From positions 1-12,419 of the forward strand of contig CAKUNB010000039.1 of the NCBI GenBank assembly GCA_934668285.1: DNA of 12,419 nucleotides, given 5' to 3'. Every line of letters starts with the position of its first letter. Positions within the stretch are counted from its first letter, which is position 1. This document shows, one piece after another, positions 1 to 7,000 of the stretch. Made by a program: the position numbers and the translations under genes. The notes under the pieces were generated by a model that worked only from the letters and a program-made list of their open reading frames with translations, ran no database searches and was not told the DNA's origin. The DNA comes from an uncultured Oscillospiraceae bacterium. Lineage in GTDB: Bacteria; Bacillota; Clostridia; Oscillospirales; Oscillospiraceae.

Positions 1-317
<317 letters not shown>

Positions 318-330
318 AGTTTCTCCTCCA

Positions 331-365
331 AATAAAAATACCCCACCCCCGGCATAGGGGCGAGG
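331..365 (-). terminator. Intrinsic terminator of the alaS T-box
   Basis: On the minus strand CCTCGCCCC (365-357) pairs with GGGGTGGGG (349-341), a 9-bp stem with two G-T pairs, followed by TATTTTTATT. The 5' arm also contains the CCCCT needed by the antiterminator, so the two structures exclude each other, as T-box control requires. Confidence 0.9.
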
Positions 366-567
366 CGCGCTCGCGGTACCACCCTAATTGCCGCGCCAGA
401 GGCACGGCTTCTCAGTCATTCGGTAACGGGAATGGGCCGTCCCGCTCGTCGCGGGCCGCTCGGAAGTGGCGGTCCATGCTGCATGGCTGCGGGGCTTGCA
501 CCGTTCCCCCGCTCGCTCCAGCCGCCGGCATGAATTGGCTTCCTCAACGCGATAATTGCAATATTCG
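331..567 (-). ncRNA. T-box riboswitch (alanine) in the alaS leader
   Basis: Reading the minus strand, the leader carries the hallmark T-box sequence AGGGTGGTACCGCG (about 373-386), whose TGGT bulge would pair with the ACCA end of uncharged tRNA. Stem I is recognisable: a base helix GGAAG (543-539) with CTTCC (466-462), an inner helix CATGC/GCATG, and a distal hairpin GCGGGG/CCCCGC whose loop holds the typical GGTGCAA element. In the internal loop on the 3' side lies GCC (470-468), an alanine codon followed by A, the best specifier candidate. Stem III is an 8-bp helix, GCCGTGCC/GGCGCGGC, just before the T-box. Uncharged tRNA-Ala should favour the antiterminator (AGGG with CCCT) and switch alaS on. 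The T-box call is very secure. The specifier assignment is my hand-folding and less certain. Confidence 0.95.
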
Positions 568-572
568 GGGTA

Positions 573-601
573 ATTTTATCAAAGCAGCAGGGATTTGTCA
601 A
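573..601 (-). promoter_or_regulatory. Sigma-A promoter of alaS T-box leader
   Basis: TTGACA (601-596), a 17-base spacer and TAAAAT (578-573) on the minus strand match the housekeeping consensus at 11 of 12 positions. The expected start point is near 566, just upstream of Stem I, which fits a full-length T-box leader of about 250 bases before the alaS start. Confidence 0.88.
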
Positions 602-633
602 CCGCTATTCCCCTGCGTCAGGAAAATCGCAGT

Positions 634-692
634 AAAAAAATTAAAAAAAATCATAAAACCCCTTGACAAACCGATATTACTTCGTTTATATT
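634..692 (+). promoter_or_regulatory. Promoter of the alcohol dehydrogenase, with A-tracts
   Basis: TTGACA at 663-668 is followed by TATATT at 687-692 (18-base spacer; TTATAT at 686-691 gives 17). Runs of A at 634-640 and 643-650 sit just upstream of the -35 and resemble an UP element that could strengthen the promoter. It is back to back with the alaS promoter; the two -35 boxes are about 60 bases apart. Confidence 0.78.
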
Positions 693-695
693 GTA

Positions 696-715
696 ATCGA
701 TACATCAGTATCGAT
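696..715. promoter_or_regulatory. Palindromic operator candidate at the alcohol dehydrogenase start point
   Basis: ATCGATAC-ATCA-GTATCGAT is a perfect 8-bp inverted repeat with a 4-base centre. It begins 4 bases after the -10 box and covers the expected transcription start (about 699), a typical repressor site position. No regulator gene is visible nearby, so the binding protein is unknown. As RNA it could also form a small 5' hairpin. The symmetry is directly visible; its role as an operator is inference. Confidence 0.6.
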
Positions 716-738
716 AAAATCATATCAAATTCAATATT

Positions 739-745
739 AAAGGAG
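739..745 (+). promoter_or_regulatory. Ribosome binding site of the alcohol dehydrogenase
   Basis: AAAGGAG lies 8 bases before the ATG at 754 and fixes that codon as the start over the later in-frame ATG at codon 6. Confidence 0.85.
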
Positions 746-753
746 ATGCTGTT

Positions 754-1812
754 ATGAAAGGTTTTGCAATGCTCGGAATCGGAAAGACCGGCTGGATTGA
801 GAAGGAGCGCCCTGTCTGCGGGCCAATGGACGCGATCGTAAAACCGATTGCCGTTTCACCCTGCACCTCTGATGTTCATACGGTTTGGGAAGGCGCGATC
901 GGCGATCGCCATGACATGATCCTTGGCCATGAGGCCGTCGGCGAGGTCGTCGAGGTCGGCGCTATGGTGCGCGACTTCCATCCCGGCGACCGCGTTATCA
1001 TCCCCGCCATCACCCCCGACTGGGGCGCGCTGGAATCGCAGGGGGGCTACTCCATGCACTCCGGCGGAATGCTCGCAGGCTGGAAGTTCTCCAACTTCAA
1101 GGACGGCGTCTTTGGCGAGTTCTTCCATGTCAACGAGGCCGACGCCAATATGGCCCTGCTTCCGGACGGGCTTGACCCCGTTGCGGCCGTCATGCTGTCG
1201 GACATGGTGCCAACCGGCTTCCACGGCGTTGAGCTTGCCGACGTGCATTACGGCGACGACGTCTGCGTGATCGGTATCGGCCCCGTCGGCCTGATGTCGG
1301 TCGCTGCGGCAACCCTGCACGGCGCTGCAAGACTGTTTGCCGTCGGCTCAAGAAAGGTCTGCGCCGATGCTGCGCTTGCCTACGGCGCAACGGACATCAT
1401 CGACTACCGTCAGGGCGGGATCCTTGAGCAGATCATGGAAAAGACAAACGGCAAGGGCGTTGACCGCGTTGTCATCGCCGGCGGCACCGCCGAAGAAACC
1501 TTCGCAGAGGCGATCAAGATGCTCAAGCCCGGCGGACGCATCGGCAACGTCAATTACCTCGGCAGCGGCGATAACGTTCTGATTCCCCGCGTCGAATGGG
1601 GCTGCGGCATGGGTCACAAGACCATCGCCGGCGGTCTGATGCCCGGCGGACGGCTGCGGATGGAAAAGCTGGCTGCGCTGATGCAGACCGGCCGTCTGGA
1701 TACCTCCCGCCTGATCACCCACCGCTTCAACGGCTTCGAGCACATCGAAGAGGCCCTGATGCTCATGCGCAACAAGCCGCGTGATCTCATTAAACCGGTC
1801 GTCGTGATCTAA
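754..1812 (+). CDS. adh: NADP-dependent secondary alcohol (isopropanol) dehydrogenase
   Basis: Zinc-dependent medium-chain dehydrogenase that interconverts secondary alcohols and ketones (isopropanol/acetone, 2-butanol/butanone) using NADP(H) in the cytoplasm. The 352-residue length and the sequence throughout resemble the Clostridium beijerinckii and Thermoanaerobacter brockii enzymes, from MKGFAMLGI at the start to KPRDLIKPVVVI at the end. Catalytic zinc ligands are in place: Cys37 (SPCTSD), His59-Glu60 (GHEAVGE) and Asp150. The Rossmann motif GIGPVGL is at 174-180. The residues that set NADP preference in the T. brockii enzyme are also present: Gly198, Ser199, Arg200 and Tyr218. The four-cysteine structural zinc loop of the liver-type enzymes is absent, as expected in this subgroup. 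It is a stand-alone gene with its own promoter, operator-like palindrome and terminator, divergent from alaS. No acetone-forming genes are present here, so the in vivo direction cannot be told. Confidence 0.94.
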   Translation: MKGFAMLGIGKTGWIEKERPVCGPMDAIVKPIAVSPCTSDVHTVWEGAIGDRHDMILGHEAVGEVVEVGAMVRDFHPGDRVIIPAITPDWGALESQGGYSMHSGGMLAGWKFSNFKDGVFGEFFHVNEADANMALLPDGLDPVAAVMLSDMVPTGFHGVELADVHYGDDVCVIGIGPVGLMSVAAATLHGAARLFAVGSRKVCADAALAYGATDIIDYRQGGILEQIMEKTNGKGVDRVVIAGGTAEETFAEAIKMLKPGGRIGNVNYLGSGDNVLIPRVEWGCGMGHKTIAGGLMPGGRLRMEKLAALMQTGRLDTSRLITHRFNGFEHIEEALMLMRNKPRDLIKPVVVI

Positions 1813-1830
1813 ATCATCTCCGAATATTGC

Positions 1831-1866
1831 TAAAGCGGATGGCAAGGTGCTTTGCCATCCGCTTTA
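1831..1866. terminator. Terminator between convergent genes
   Basis: A 15-bp perfect stem (1831-1845 with 1852-1866, core AAGCGGATGGCAA) and 6-base loop lie 18 bases after the alcohol dehydrogenase stop and 9 bases beyond the stop of the convergent ylmH. On the plus strand it is followed by TTTATGG, with CTTTA closing the stem; on the minus strand the T content after the stem (GCAATATT) is weaker. It probably ends both transcripts, more efficiently on the plus strand. Confidence 0.88.
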
Positions 1867-1875
1867 TTTATGGTG

Positions 1876-2658
1876 CTAAAGATAGATGCCGACGGTCAGA
1901 GCCAGCCGTCCGCGTCGCGTCGCGCCGCCGAGGGAGAGCACTCGCAGCTTTCCCCGTCCGCGCAGAGAAAGCTCGTCGTTCTCTGCAATCGGACGATCCG
2001 GCTTCAGGCAGGTCAGCCCGTTGACCGCCGCCGCGCCCACGCGGACGGCGTTGGCCGCGTCGCCCCGACTGAGATGAAAGGCTGCCGCCAGCACGGCATC
2101 GAGCCGCAGCGAGGCCACGCTCACGCGCTGCTCCTTCATCTCCTGCGCAGGCCGCTCGACCGAGGCCGGGTCGACCGCCTCCAGCCGCAGACGCTGCCGC
2201 CCTGCATCGGTCAGATTGTCCAGCAGGTACCGCGTAAGCTCCGACAGGACAAAGCAGTCAAAGCTCGTTTCGCGGAGGTAGATGTCCCCCACCGCGTCGC
2301 GCCGGATGCCTGCACCCATCAGTGCACCCAAAACATCCCGATGCGACAGCGCGTTTTCCTGATAAAACCGCCCACGTAGGCAGGCGATCGGCCCGTCCTC
2401 AAAGGCGAAATACGCCTCGCGCGTCAGATATTCCGGCAGCCAGTAGGCCACAGCGCGTTCGGCCCCCGCCGTCCCGCCCCAAAAGGCGCAGCCCGGCAGC
2501 AGCGTGCGCACGAGCGCCTGCTCTCGCTGCGTCAGAAAGGCCGAGCAGACCGGCTGCTCCCGCTCCATCCCGCGCAAAAGCCGGTCCGACGTGCGAATCA
2601 GCAGCATCCGCTCCTCCTCCGACTCCGCCAGCGCAGCGATTTCCCTTCTTGTGTCCAT
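1876..2658 (-). CDS. ylmH: YlmH-type S4-domain RNA-binding protein
   Basis: Cytoplasmic RNA-binding protein of the YlmH family (260 residues, the usual length). The N-terminal and middle part carries the family hallmark HRDVLGALMGAGIRRDAVGDI (split: HRDVLGALMGAG at 106-117, then IRRDAVGDI). A C-terminal S4 domain spans about 180-242, with RLDAVLAAAFHLSRGDA and later VNG and DELSLRGRGKLRV. In Bacillus subtilis YlmH lies in the divIVA-side ylm cluster and has been linked to ribosome-associated quality control, binding stalled 50S subunits; the same role here is inference. Unlike that arrangement, no cell division genes are adjacent. The ATG has CCTCC-complement GGAGG 6 bases upstream. A strong hairpin terminator lies just before it, and I see no obvious promoter of its own, so how it is transcribed is open. 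Arg/Ala-rich composition fits the window. Confidence 0.88.
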   Translation of the reverse strand: MDTRREIAALAESEEERMLLIRTSDRLLRGMEREQPVCSAFLTQREQALVRTLLPGCAFWGGTAGAERAVAYWLPEYLTREAYFAFEDGPIACLRGRFYQENALSHRDVLGALMGAGIRRDAVGDIYLRETSFDCFVLSELTRYLLDNLTDAGRQRLRLEAVDPASVERPAQEMKEQRVSVASLRLDAVLAAAFHLSRGDAANAVRVGAAAVNGLTCLKPDRPIAENDELSLRGRGKLRVLSLGGATRRGRLALTVGIYL

Positions 2659-2675
2659 CGGTTTCCTCCATCAAT

Positions 2676-2703
2676 AAAACGCGCGGCAGTTGCCTGCCGC
2701 GCG
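2676..2703 (-). terminator. Hairpin terminator after the small membrane protein gene, directly before ylmH
   Basis: On the minus strand CGCGCGGCAG-GCAA-CTGCCGCGCG is a perfect 10-bp stem with a GCAA tetraloop, followed by TTTTATT. It lies about 10 bases past the small gene's stop codon and ends within 20 bases of the ylmH start, with the ylmH ribosome binding site immediately after the T-run. Confidence 0.88.
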
Positions 2704-2712
2704 GGTTTGGAT

Positions 2713-3033
2713 TTAAGACAACGGCTTGTTAACGGCGTTGTGCTCCTTCTCAGATTCAGCCATCATTTCCTTTGCATAGGCGTTGGCATAGTCAAAAATC
2801 AGATCCTCATAATTGATCTTCTTTCCGACGATCGACTCCGCCTTTTCCATGACCTTATCCACAATGTTTGGCTCCTCTTCGGTTGCCTCAGTCGCTTCCG
2901 TCGGCTCCAGCTCTCCGGCAAGATACGGGGAGAGCAGGCTGTCCACCTTGGACGTGACGAGCTTGTAGGAAACAAACAGCGCGATTGCGAGAACGGCGAC
3001 CTCGACCCATACAAACCACCAGTTGCGCCGCAC
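2713..3033 (-). CDS. Small single-pass membrane protein of unknown function
   Basis: I do not recognise a family. The protein is 106 residues from the chosen GTG. It begins MRRNWWFVWVEV; residues 6-26 form one hydrophobic membrane segment after a positive MRRN start, which suggests an N-in, C-out topology. An acidic, threonine-rich linker follows (about 41-55, with EATEATEEE). The C-terminal part (about 56-98) looks helical and charged (VDKVMEKAESIV, DYANAYAKEMM) and may form an amphipathic or coiled helix. The open frame reaches GTG at 3042, but that codon overlaps the AAGGAGG itself (3048-3042). The GTG at 3033 has ideal 8-base spacing and is preferred. It lies 54 bases after the uridine phosphorylase gene with no terminator between, so both probably share one transcript that ends at the hairpin at 2680-2703. 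It could be an envelope or stress accessory protein; no function can be assigned. Confidence 0.75.
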   Translation of the reverse strand: MRRNWWFVWVEVAVLAIALFVSYKLVTSKVDSLLSPYLAGELEPTEATEATEEEPNIVDKVMEKAESIVGKKINYEDLIFDYANAYAKEMMAESEKEHNAVNKPLS

Positions 3034-3041
3034 GTATCTCA

Positions 3042-3048
3042 CCTCCTT
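3042..3048 (-). promoter_or_regulatory. Ribosome binding site that decides the small protein's start
   Basis: AAGGAGG runs 3048-3042. The first possible GTG (3042-3040) shares its first base with this site and cannot be used with it. The GTG at 3033-3031 is 8 bases downstream and is the likely start. Confidence 0.8.
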
Positions 3049-3087
3049 CTGTCCATTGGACGGGCGGGAACGGAAAAGGTTCCCGGA

Positions 3088-3861
3088 TTATTTCTGATTC
3101 TTTCTGTCCTGCTCGATGATGAGCTTCAGCGCCTCGACCGCGACGCGGACGGAGGAGGAGGTATCCTCATCCATATCCTGATCCAGCCCGGCAGCCTCGC
3201 GCTCCTGATTCCAGATCACATGGAAGCACGAGCCGCAGCGGCAGTGCAGCGCATCAGCCACGACGAACAGCGCGGCAGACTCCATCTCGCTGGCGAGAAC
3301 GCCAAGGCGCTTCCACGCCTCCCACTTTTGCAGCAGTTCGTAGGAAACCGGCATTTTTGCGGGGCTGTGCTGGCCGTAGAAGGCATCCTTGCACTGCACG
3401 ACGCCGGTGTGCGTCCGCTTGCCCATGGCAAGCGACGCCTGCCGCAGCGCAATCGTGATATCGAGATTTGCAACCGCCGGATACTCGATCGGAGCATATT
3501 CCTGAGAGGTATGCTCAAAGCGGATCGCGCCGGTGGCGACGACGATATCGCCGGACTTGACGTCCAGATTGATGCCGCCGCAGGTGCCGGTACGGATAAA
3601 GGTGTCCGCGCCGATATTATGCAGCTCCTCCATGGCGATGGAAGCGGACGGGCCGCCGATGCCGGTGGAGCAGACGCTGACCTTTTCGCCGAGCAGGGTG
3701 CCGGTATAGATATTATACTCCCGATTCTGGGCGACATGCACAGGGTTGTCGAAGTACTTCGCAATGGACTCGCAGCGGCCCGGGTCGCCAGGCAGGATGC
3801 AGTAGCGGCCAACGTCGCCCTCGACGCAATGAATATGGAACTGTCTTTCAAGCTGTTGCAT
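3088..3861 (-). CDS. udp: Uridine phosphorylase-family nucleoside phosphorylase
   Basis: Member of the PNP/UDP phosphorylase superfamily, which cleaves nucleosides with phosphate to a free base and (deoxy)ribose-1-phosphate in salvage; cytoplasmic. At 257 residues it has the usual length. Visible phosphate-site motifs are LPGDPGR (23-29) and IRTGTCGG (89-96). EMESAALF (192-199) matches the ribose-binding Glu-Met-Glu of the E. coli enzyme. The base-recognition loop reads [13 protein letters not shown] (161-173): the glutamine matching E. coli Gln166 is kept, but the position of Arg168 appears to be serine. Similar GQHSP loops occur, as I recall, in clostridial homologues, so uridine may not be the only or main substrate. 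The ATG follows GGGAG with a 9-base gap and its own promoter lies upstream. It probably shares a transcript with the small membrane protein downstream. The family is sure; the exact substrate is not. Confidence 0.87.
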   Translation of the reverse strand: MQQLERQFHIHCVEGDVGRYCILPGDPGRCESIAKYFDNPVHVAQNREYNIYTGTLLGEKVSVCSTGIGGPSASIAMEELHNIGADTFIRTGTCGGINLDVKSGDIVVATGAIRFEHTSQEYAPIEYPAVANLDITIALRQASLAMGKRTHTGVVQCKDAFYGQHSPAKMPVSYELLQKWEAWKRLGVLASEMESAALFVVADALHCRCGSCFHVIWNQEREAAGLDQDMDEDTSSSVRVAVEALKLIIEQDRKNQK

Positions 3862-4010
3862 CAGAAAAGGCTCCCTTCAAAATCTTTGAAACGCTGTTTC
3901 GCGTTTCTTTCAGTATAACGCATAAAAGGCAAAACGGCAATCGGTTTTCGGAATTTCGGCGATTCTTTGTGATTCTGCACGAATTTTCCGGTAGGAATTT
4001 GTTGTATCTG
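3862..4010. other. Intergenic space between polC and udp
   Basis: About 150 bases, more AT-rich than the genes. It holds the udp promoter and ribosome binding site. After the polC stop I see only a weak AAATTCC-TACC-GGAAAATT hairpin without a T-run, so no convincing terminator for the polC operon is visible. Confidence 0.5.
3912..3940 (-). promoter_or_regulatory. Sigma-A promoter of the uridine phosphorylase gene
   Basis: On the minus strand TTGCCG (3940-3935), a 17-base spacer and TATACT (3917-3912) form a good housekeeping promoter about 45 bases before the ribosome binding site. It separates this unit from the large polC operon that ends at 4011. Confidence 0.75.
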
Positions 4011-7000
4011 TCAGAAAAGCGACATCTGGCTGGTGTCCGGCAGGTCGCCGAAGGCGCCGGCCTGCTTCAGATTTTCGATATGCGTTTTGGAAACCTTGGG
4101 GCAGGCGGCGGAGAATTCCTCGATGGATACAAACTGCTTTCCCTCGCGGCCTGCGACGATATCGCGCGCCGCCGTCTCGCCGAGGCCGGAAACGGAGACG
4201 AAGGGCGGCAGGAGCTTGCCCTCGTAGATCAGGAATTTCGTCGCATCCGAGCGGTAGAGATCCATATTGGCAAAGTCAAAGCCGCGCAGATAAAATTCGT
4301 AGCAGACCTCCAGCGTCGTCAGCAGATCGTCGTCCTTCGCCGAGCGGTCGGGGTTGCCGGAGATGGCCTTGATGTGCTCCTTCACCGTCTCGATGCCGTG
4401 GGTCATCATGACCGCGTCAAAGCCGTCCTTCTGACTGCGGCGATAGAAATATGCTGCGTAAAACGCCAGCGGATGATGTACCTTGAACCACGCGATACGG
4501 AAGGCCATCATGACATAGGCCGCCGCATGCGCCTTCGGGAACAGATACTTGATCTTCTTGCACGAGCCGATGTACCAGTCCGGCACGCCGTGGTCGATCA
4601 TTTCCTGCTCCGCGCCCTCGGGAAGTCCTCTGCCCTTACGCACGGCCTCCATGATCTTGAAGGCCCGCTTTTCCGGCATCCCGCATTTGATGAGATAGTT
4701 CATAATATCGTCGCGGCAGCCGATGGCCTGACCGACCGTGGCCGTTCCGCTGAGGATGAGGTCCTTTGCGTTACCGAGCCACACGTCCGTGCCGTGTGAG
4801 AAGCCGGAAAGCCGGATGAGCGTGTCAAACTGCGTCGGCTTCGTGTCCATCAGCATCCCGCGCGTGAAGCCCGTGCCGAACTCCGGAATGGCGACCGTGC
4901 CGGGAACACCCAGCAGCGGGTCGTTTTCATAGCCCAGCACGCGGCTGTTCGTGAAAATAGACATCGTATCCTTGTCGTCGAGCGGAATTTTTTGCGCGTC
5001 AACACCGGTCATATCCTCCATCATGCGGATCATCGTCGGGTCATCGTGGCCGAGCATGTCGAGCTTCAGCAGATTCGCTTCCATGGAGTGATATTCGAAA
5101 TGCGTGGTAATAATGTCAGTTTTCGTGTCGTCTGCCGGATGCTGCACGGGGCAGAAGTCCCAGATTTCATTCTCCTGCGGGATAACGACCAGACCGCCGG
5201 GGTGCTGGCCGGTCGTGCGGCGCACGTCCACGCAGCCCGCGGCAAGGCGGTTTTCCTCCGCACGCGGAACGGTCAGATTCCGCTCGGCCAGATATTTCTT
5301 TACATAGCCGTAGGCCGTCTTTTCCGCGACCGTACCGATGGTTCCGGCGCGGAACACGTGGCTCGAGCCGAACATCTCGATGCAGTACTGGTGCGCGCGG
5401 GACTGGTACTCGCCGGAGAAGTTCAGGTCGATATCCGGCACCTTGTCGCCGCCGAAGCCGAGGAAGGTCTCAAACGGGATGCTGAAGCCGTCCTTGTCCA
5501 GCTTCTCGCCGCACTCCGGACAGACCGCGTCGGGTAGGTCCGCGCCGCAGTTGATACCCTCCGGCACCTCGAAGGTGCAGTATTTGCACTTCGGGCAGCG
5601 ATAGTGCGGCGGCAGCGAATTGACCTCCGTGATACCAGACATGTAAGCCACCAACGACGAGCCGACCGAGCCTCGGGAGCCAACCAGGTAGCCGTTTTCG
5701 AGCGAATTCTGCACGAGCTTCTGCGCCGACATATAAATCACGTCGTAATGGCACGTGATAATATCATGCAGCTCCGTTTCCACGCGCTTGGTTACCAGCT
5801 CCGGCGGATTCTCGCCGTAGAGCCGGTGCAGCTTTTCGTAGACCAGCCGCTTCAGGTCCTCGACGGAGTTTTCGATCTTCGGCGGGAACAGGTTCTTCGG
5901 CAGCGGCAGCACCGTCTCGCACATATCGGCAATCCGGTTCGGATTTGTCACCACGACCTCAAACGCCTTCTCCGCGCCGAGATAGGAAAATTCCTCCAGC
6001 ATCTCGTCCGTCGTGCGGAAATAGAGCGGATTATCGCGGTCGCAGTCCGTAAAGCCCTTGCTGGCCAGCAGGATACGGCGGTAAATCTCGTCCTCCGGAT
6101 TGAGGAAATGCACGTCGCCGGTTGCGCAGACGGGCTTTCCCAGCTCCTCGCCGAGGGAGACGATCGTCCGGTTGAACTCGCGCAGCTGCTCCACATCGTC
6201 AACCGTCCCGTCCGCCAGCATGAACATATTGTTGCTCAGCGGCTGGATTTCCAGGAAGTCATAGAATGACGCGATGCGCTTCAGCTCACTGCGGCTCTTG
6301 TGCGCGATGACCGCCTGAAACAGCTCGCCCGCCTCGCAGGCCGAGCCGATGATCAGGCCCTCGCGGAATTCCAGCAGCTCCGACTTCGGCATTCTCGGGT
6401 TGCGCTTGAAGAATTTCAGGTGCGCGTCGGAAATGATGCGGTAGAGGTTACGCAGGCCGGTCTGGTTCTTGGCAAAGACGATAATATGCTTGGCGCGGCG
6501 GTCGTTGATGCGGCTGCCGCTGCGCAGGGACGCCATGCAGTCGTTGACCTCCCGCAGCTCCGTCAGCCCGCGCTCTTGCAGCATGGCGGCAAAGCGAAGA
6601 TAGAGATAGCCGCAGGTCAGCGCGTCGTCCGAGGCGCGGTGGTGGTTGAATTCCGGCAGGCTCAGCGCGTCGGCGACGATATTCAGCTTGTGCTTGGAAA
6701 GCTGCGGCATCAGATTCTGCGACAGGATCAGCGTGTCAATATACGTCGGCGCAAAGGGAAGGTCCAGCCGCTCGCAGGCCGCCGCCAGAAAGCCGATGTC
6801 AAAGTCGGCGTTGTGCGCCACCAGCACCCGCCCGCCGCAGAAGTCCAGAAACTTCGGCAGCGCCTCGGAAATGTCCGGCGCATCGGCCAGCATATCGTCC
6901 GTAATGCCGGTCAGCTCGGTATTTTTCGGGTCAAGATGCCGGTGCGGGTTGACAAAGCTCCGGAAGGTGTCGACGGGCTTTCCGTCCCGCAGCAGCACCG

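Noticed and set aside
416..601. 61-codon minus-strand open frame inside the alaS leader
   Set aside because: It begins inside the -35 region, upstream of the transcription start, and runs through T-box Stem I and Stem II. The sequence is explained by RNA structure.
476..757. 93-codon plus-strand open frame
   Set aside because: It crosses the T-box antisense, both promoters and the palindrome, and changes composition midway, so it is not a plausible gene.
3043..3087. Short inverted repeats GGGAAC/GTTCCC and GTCCATTGGAC between udp and the small gene
   Set aside because: The stems are only 5-6 bp, one with almost no loop, and there is no T-run, so neither is a convincing terminator or operator.
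2707..3918. 403-codon open frame on the plus strand
   Set aside because: It runs opposite the small membrane gene, udp and the udp promoter. It has no ribosome binding site and its translation looks like antisense shadow.
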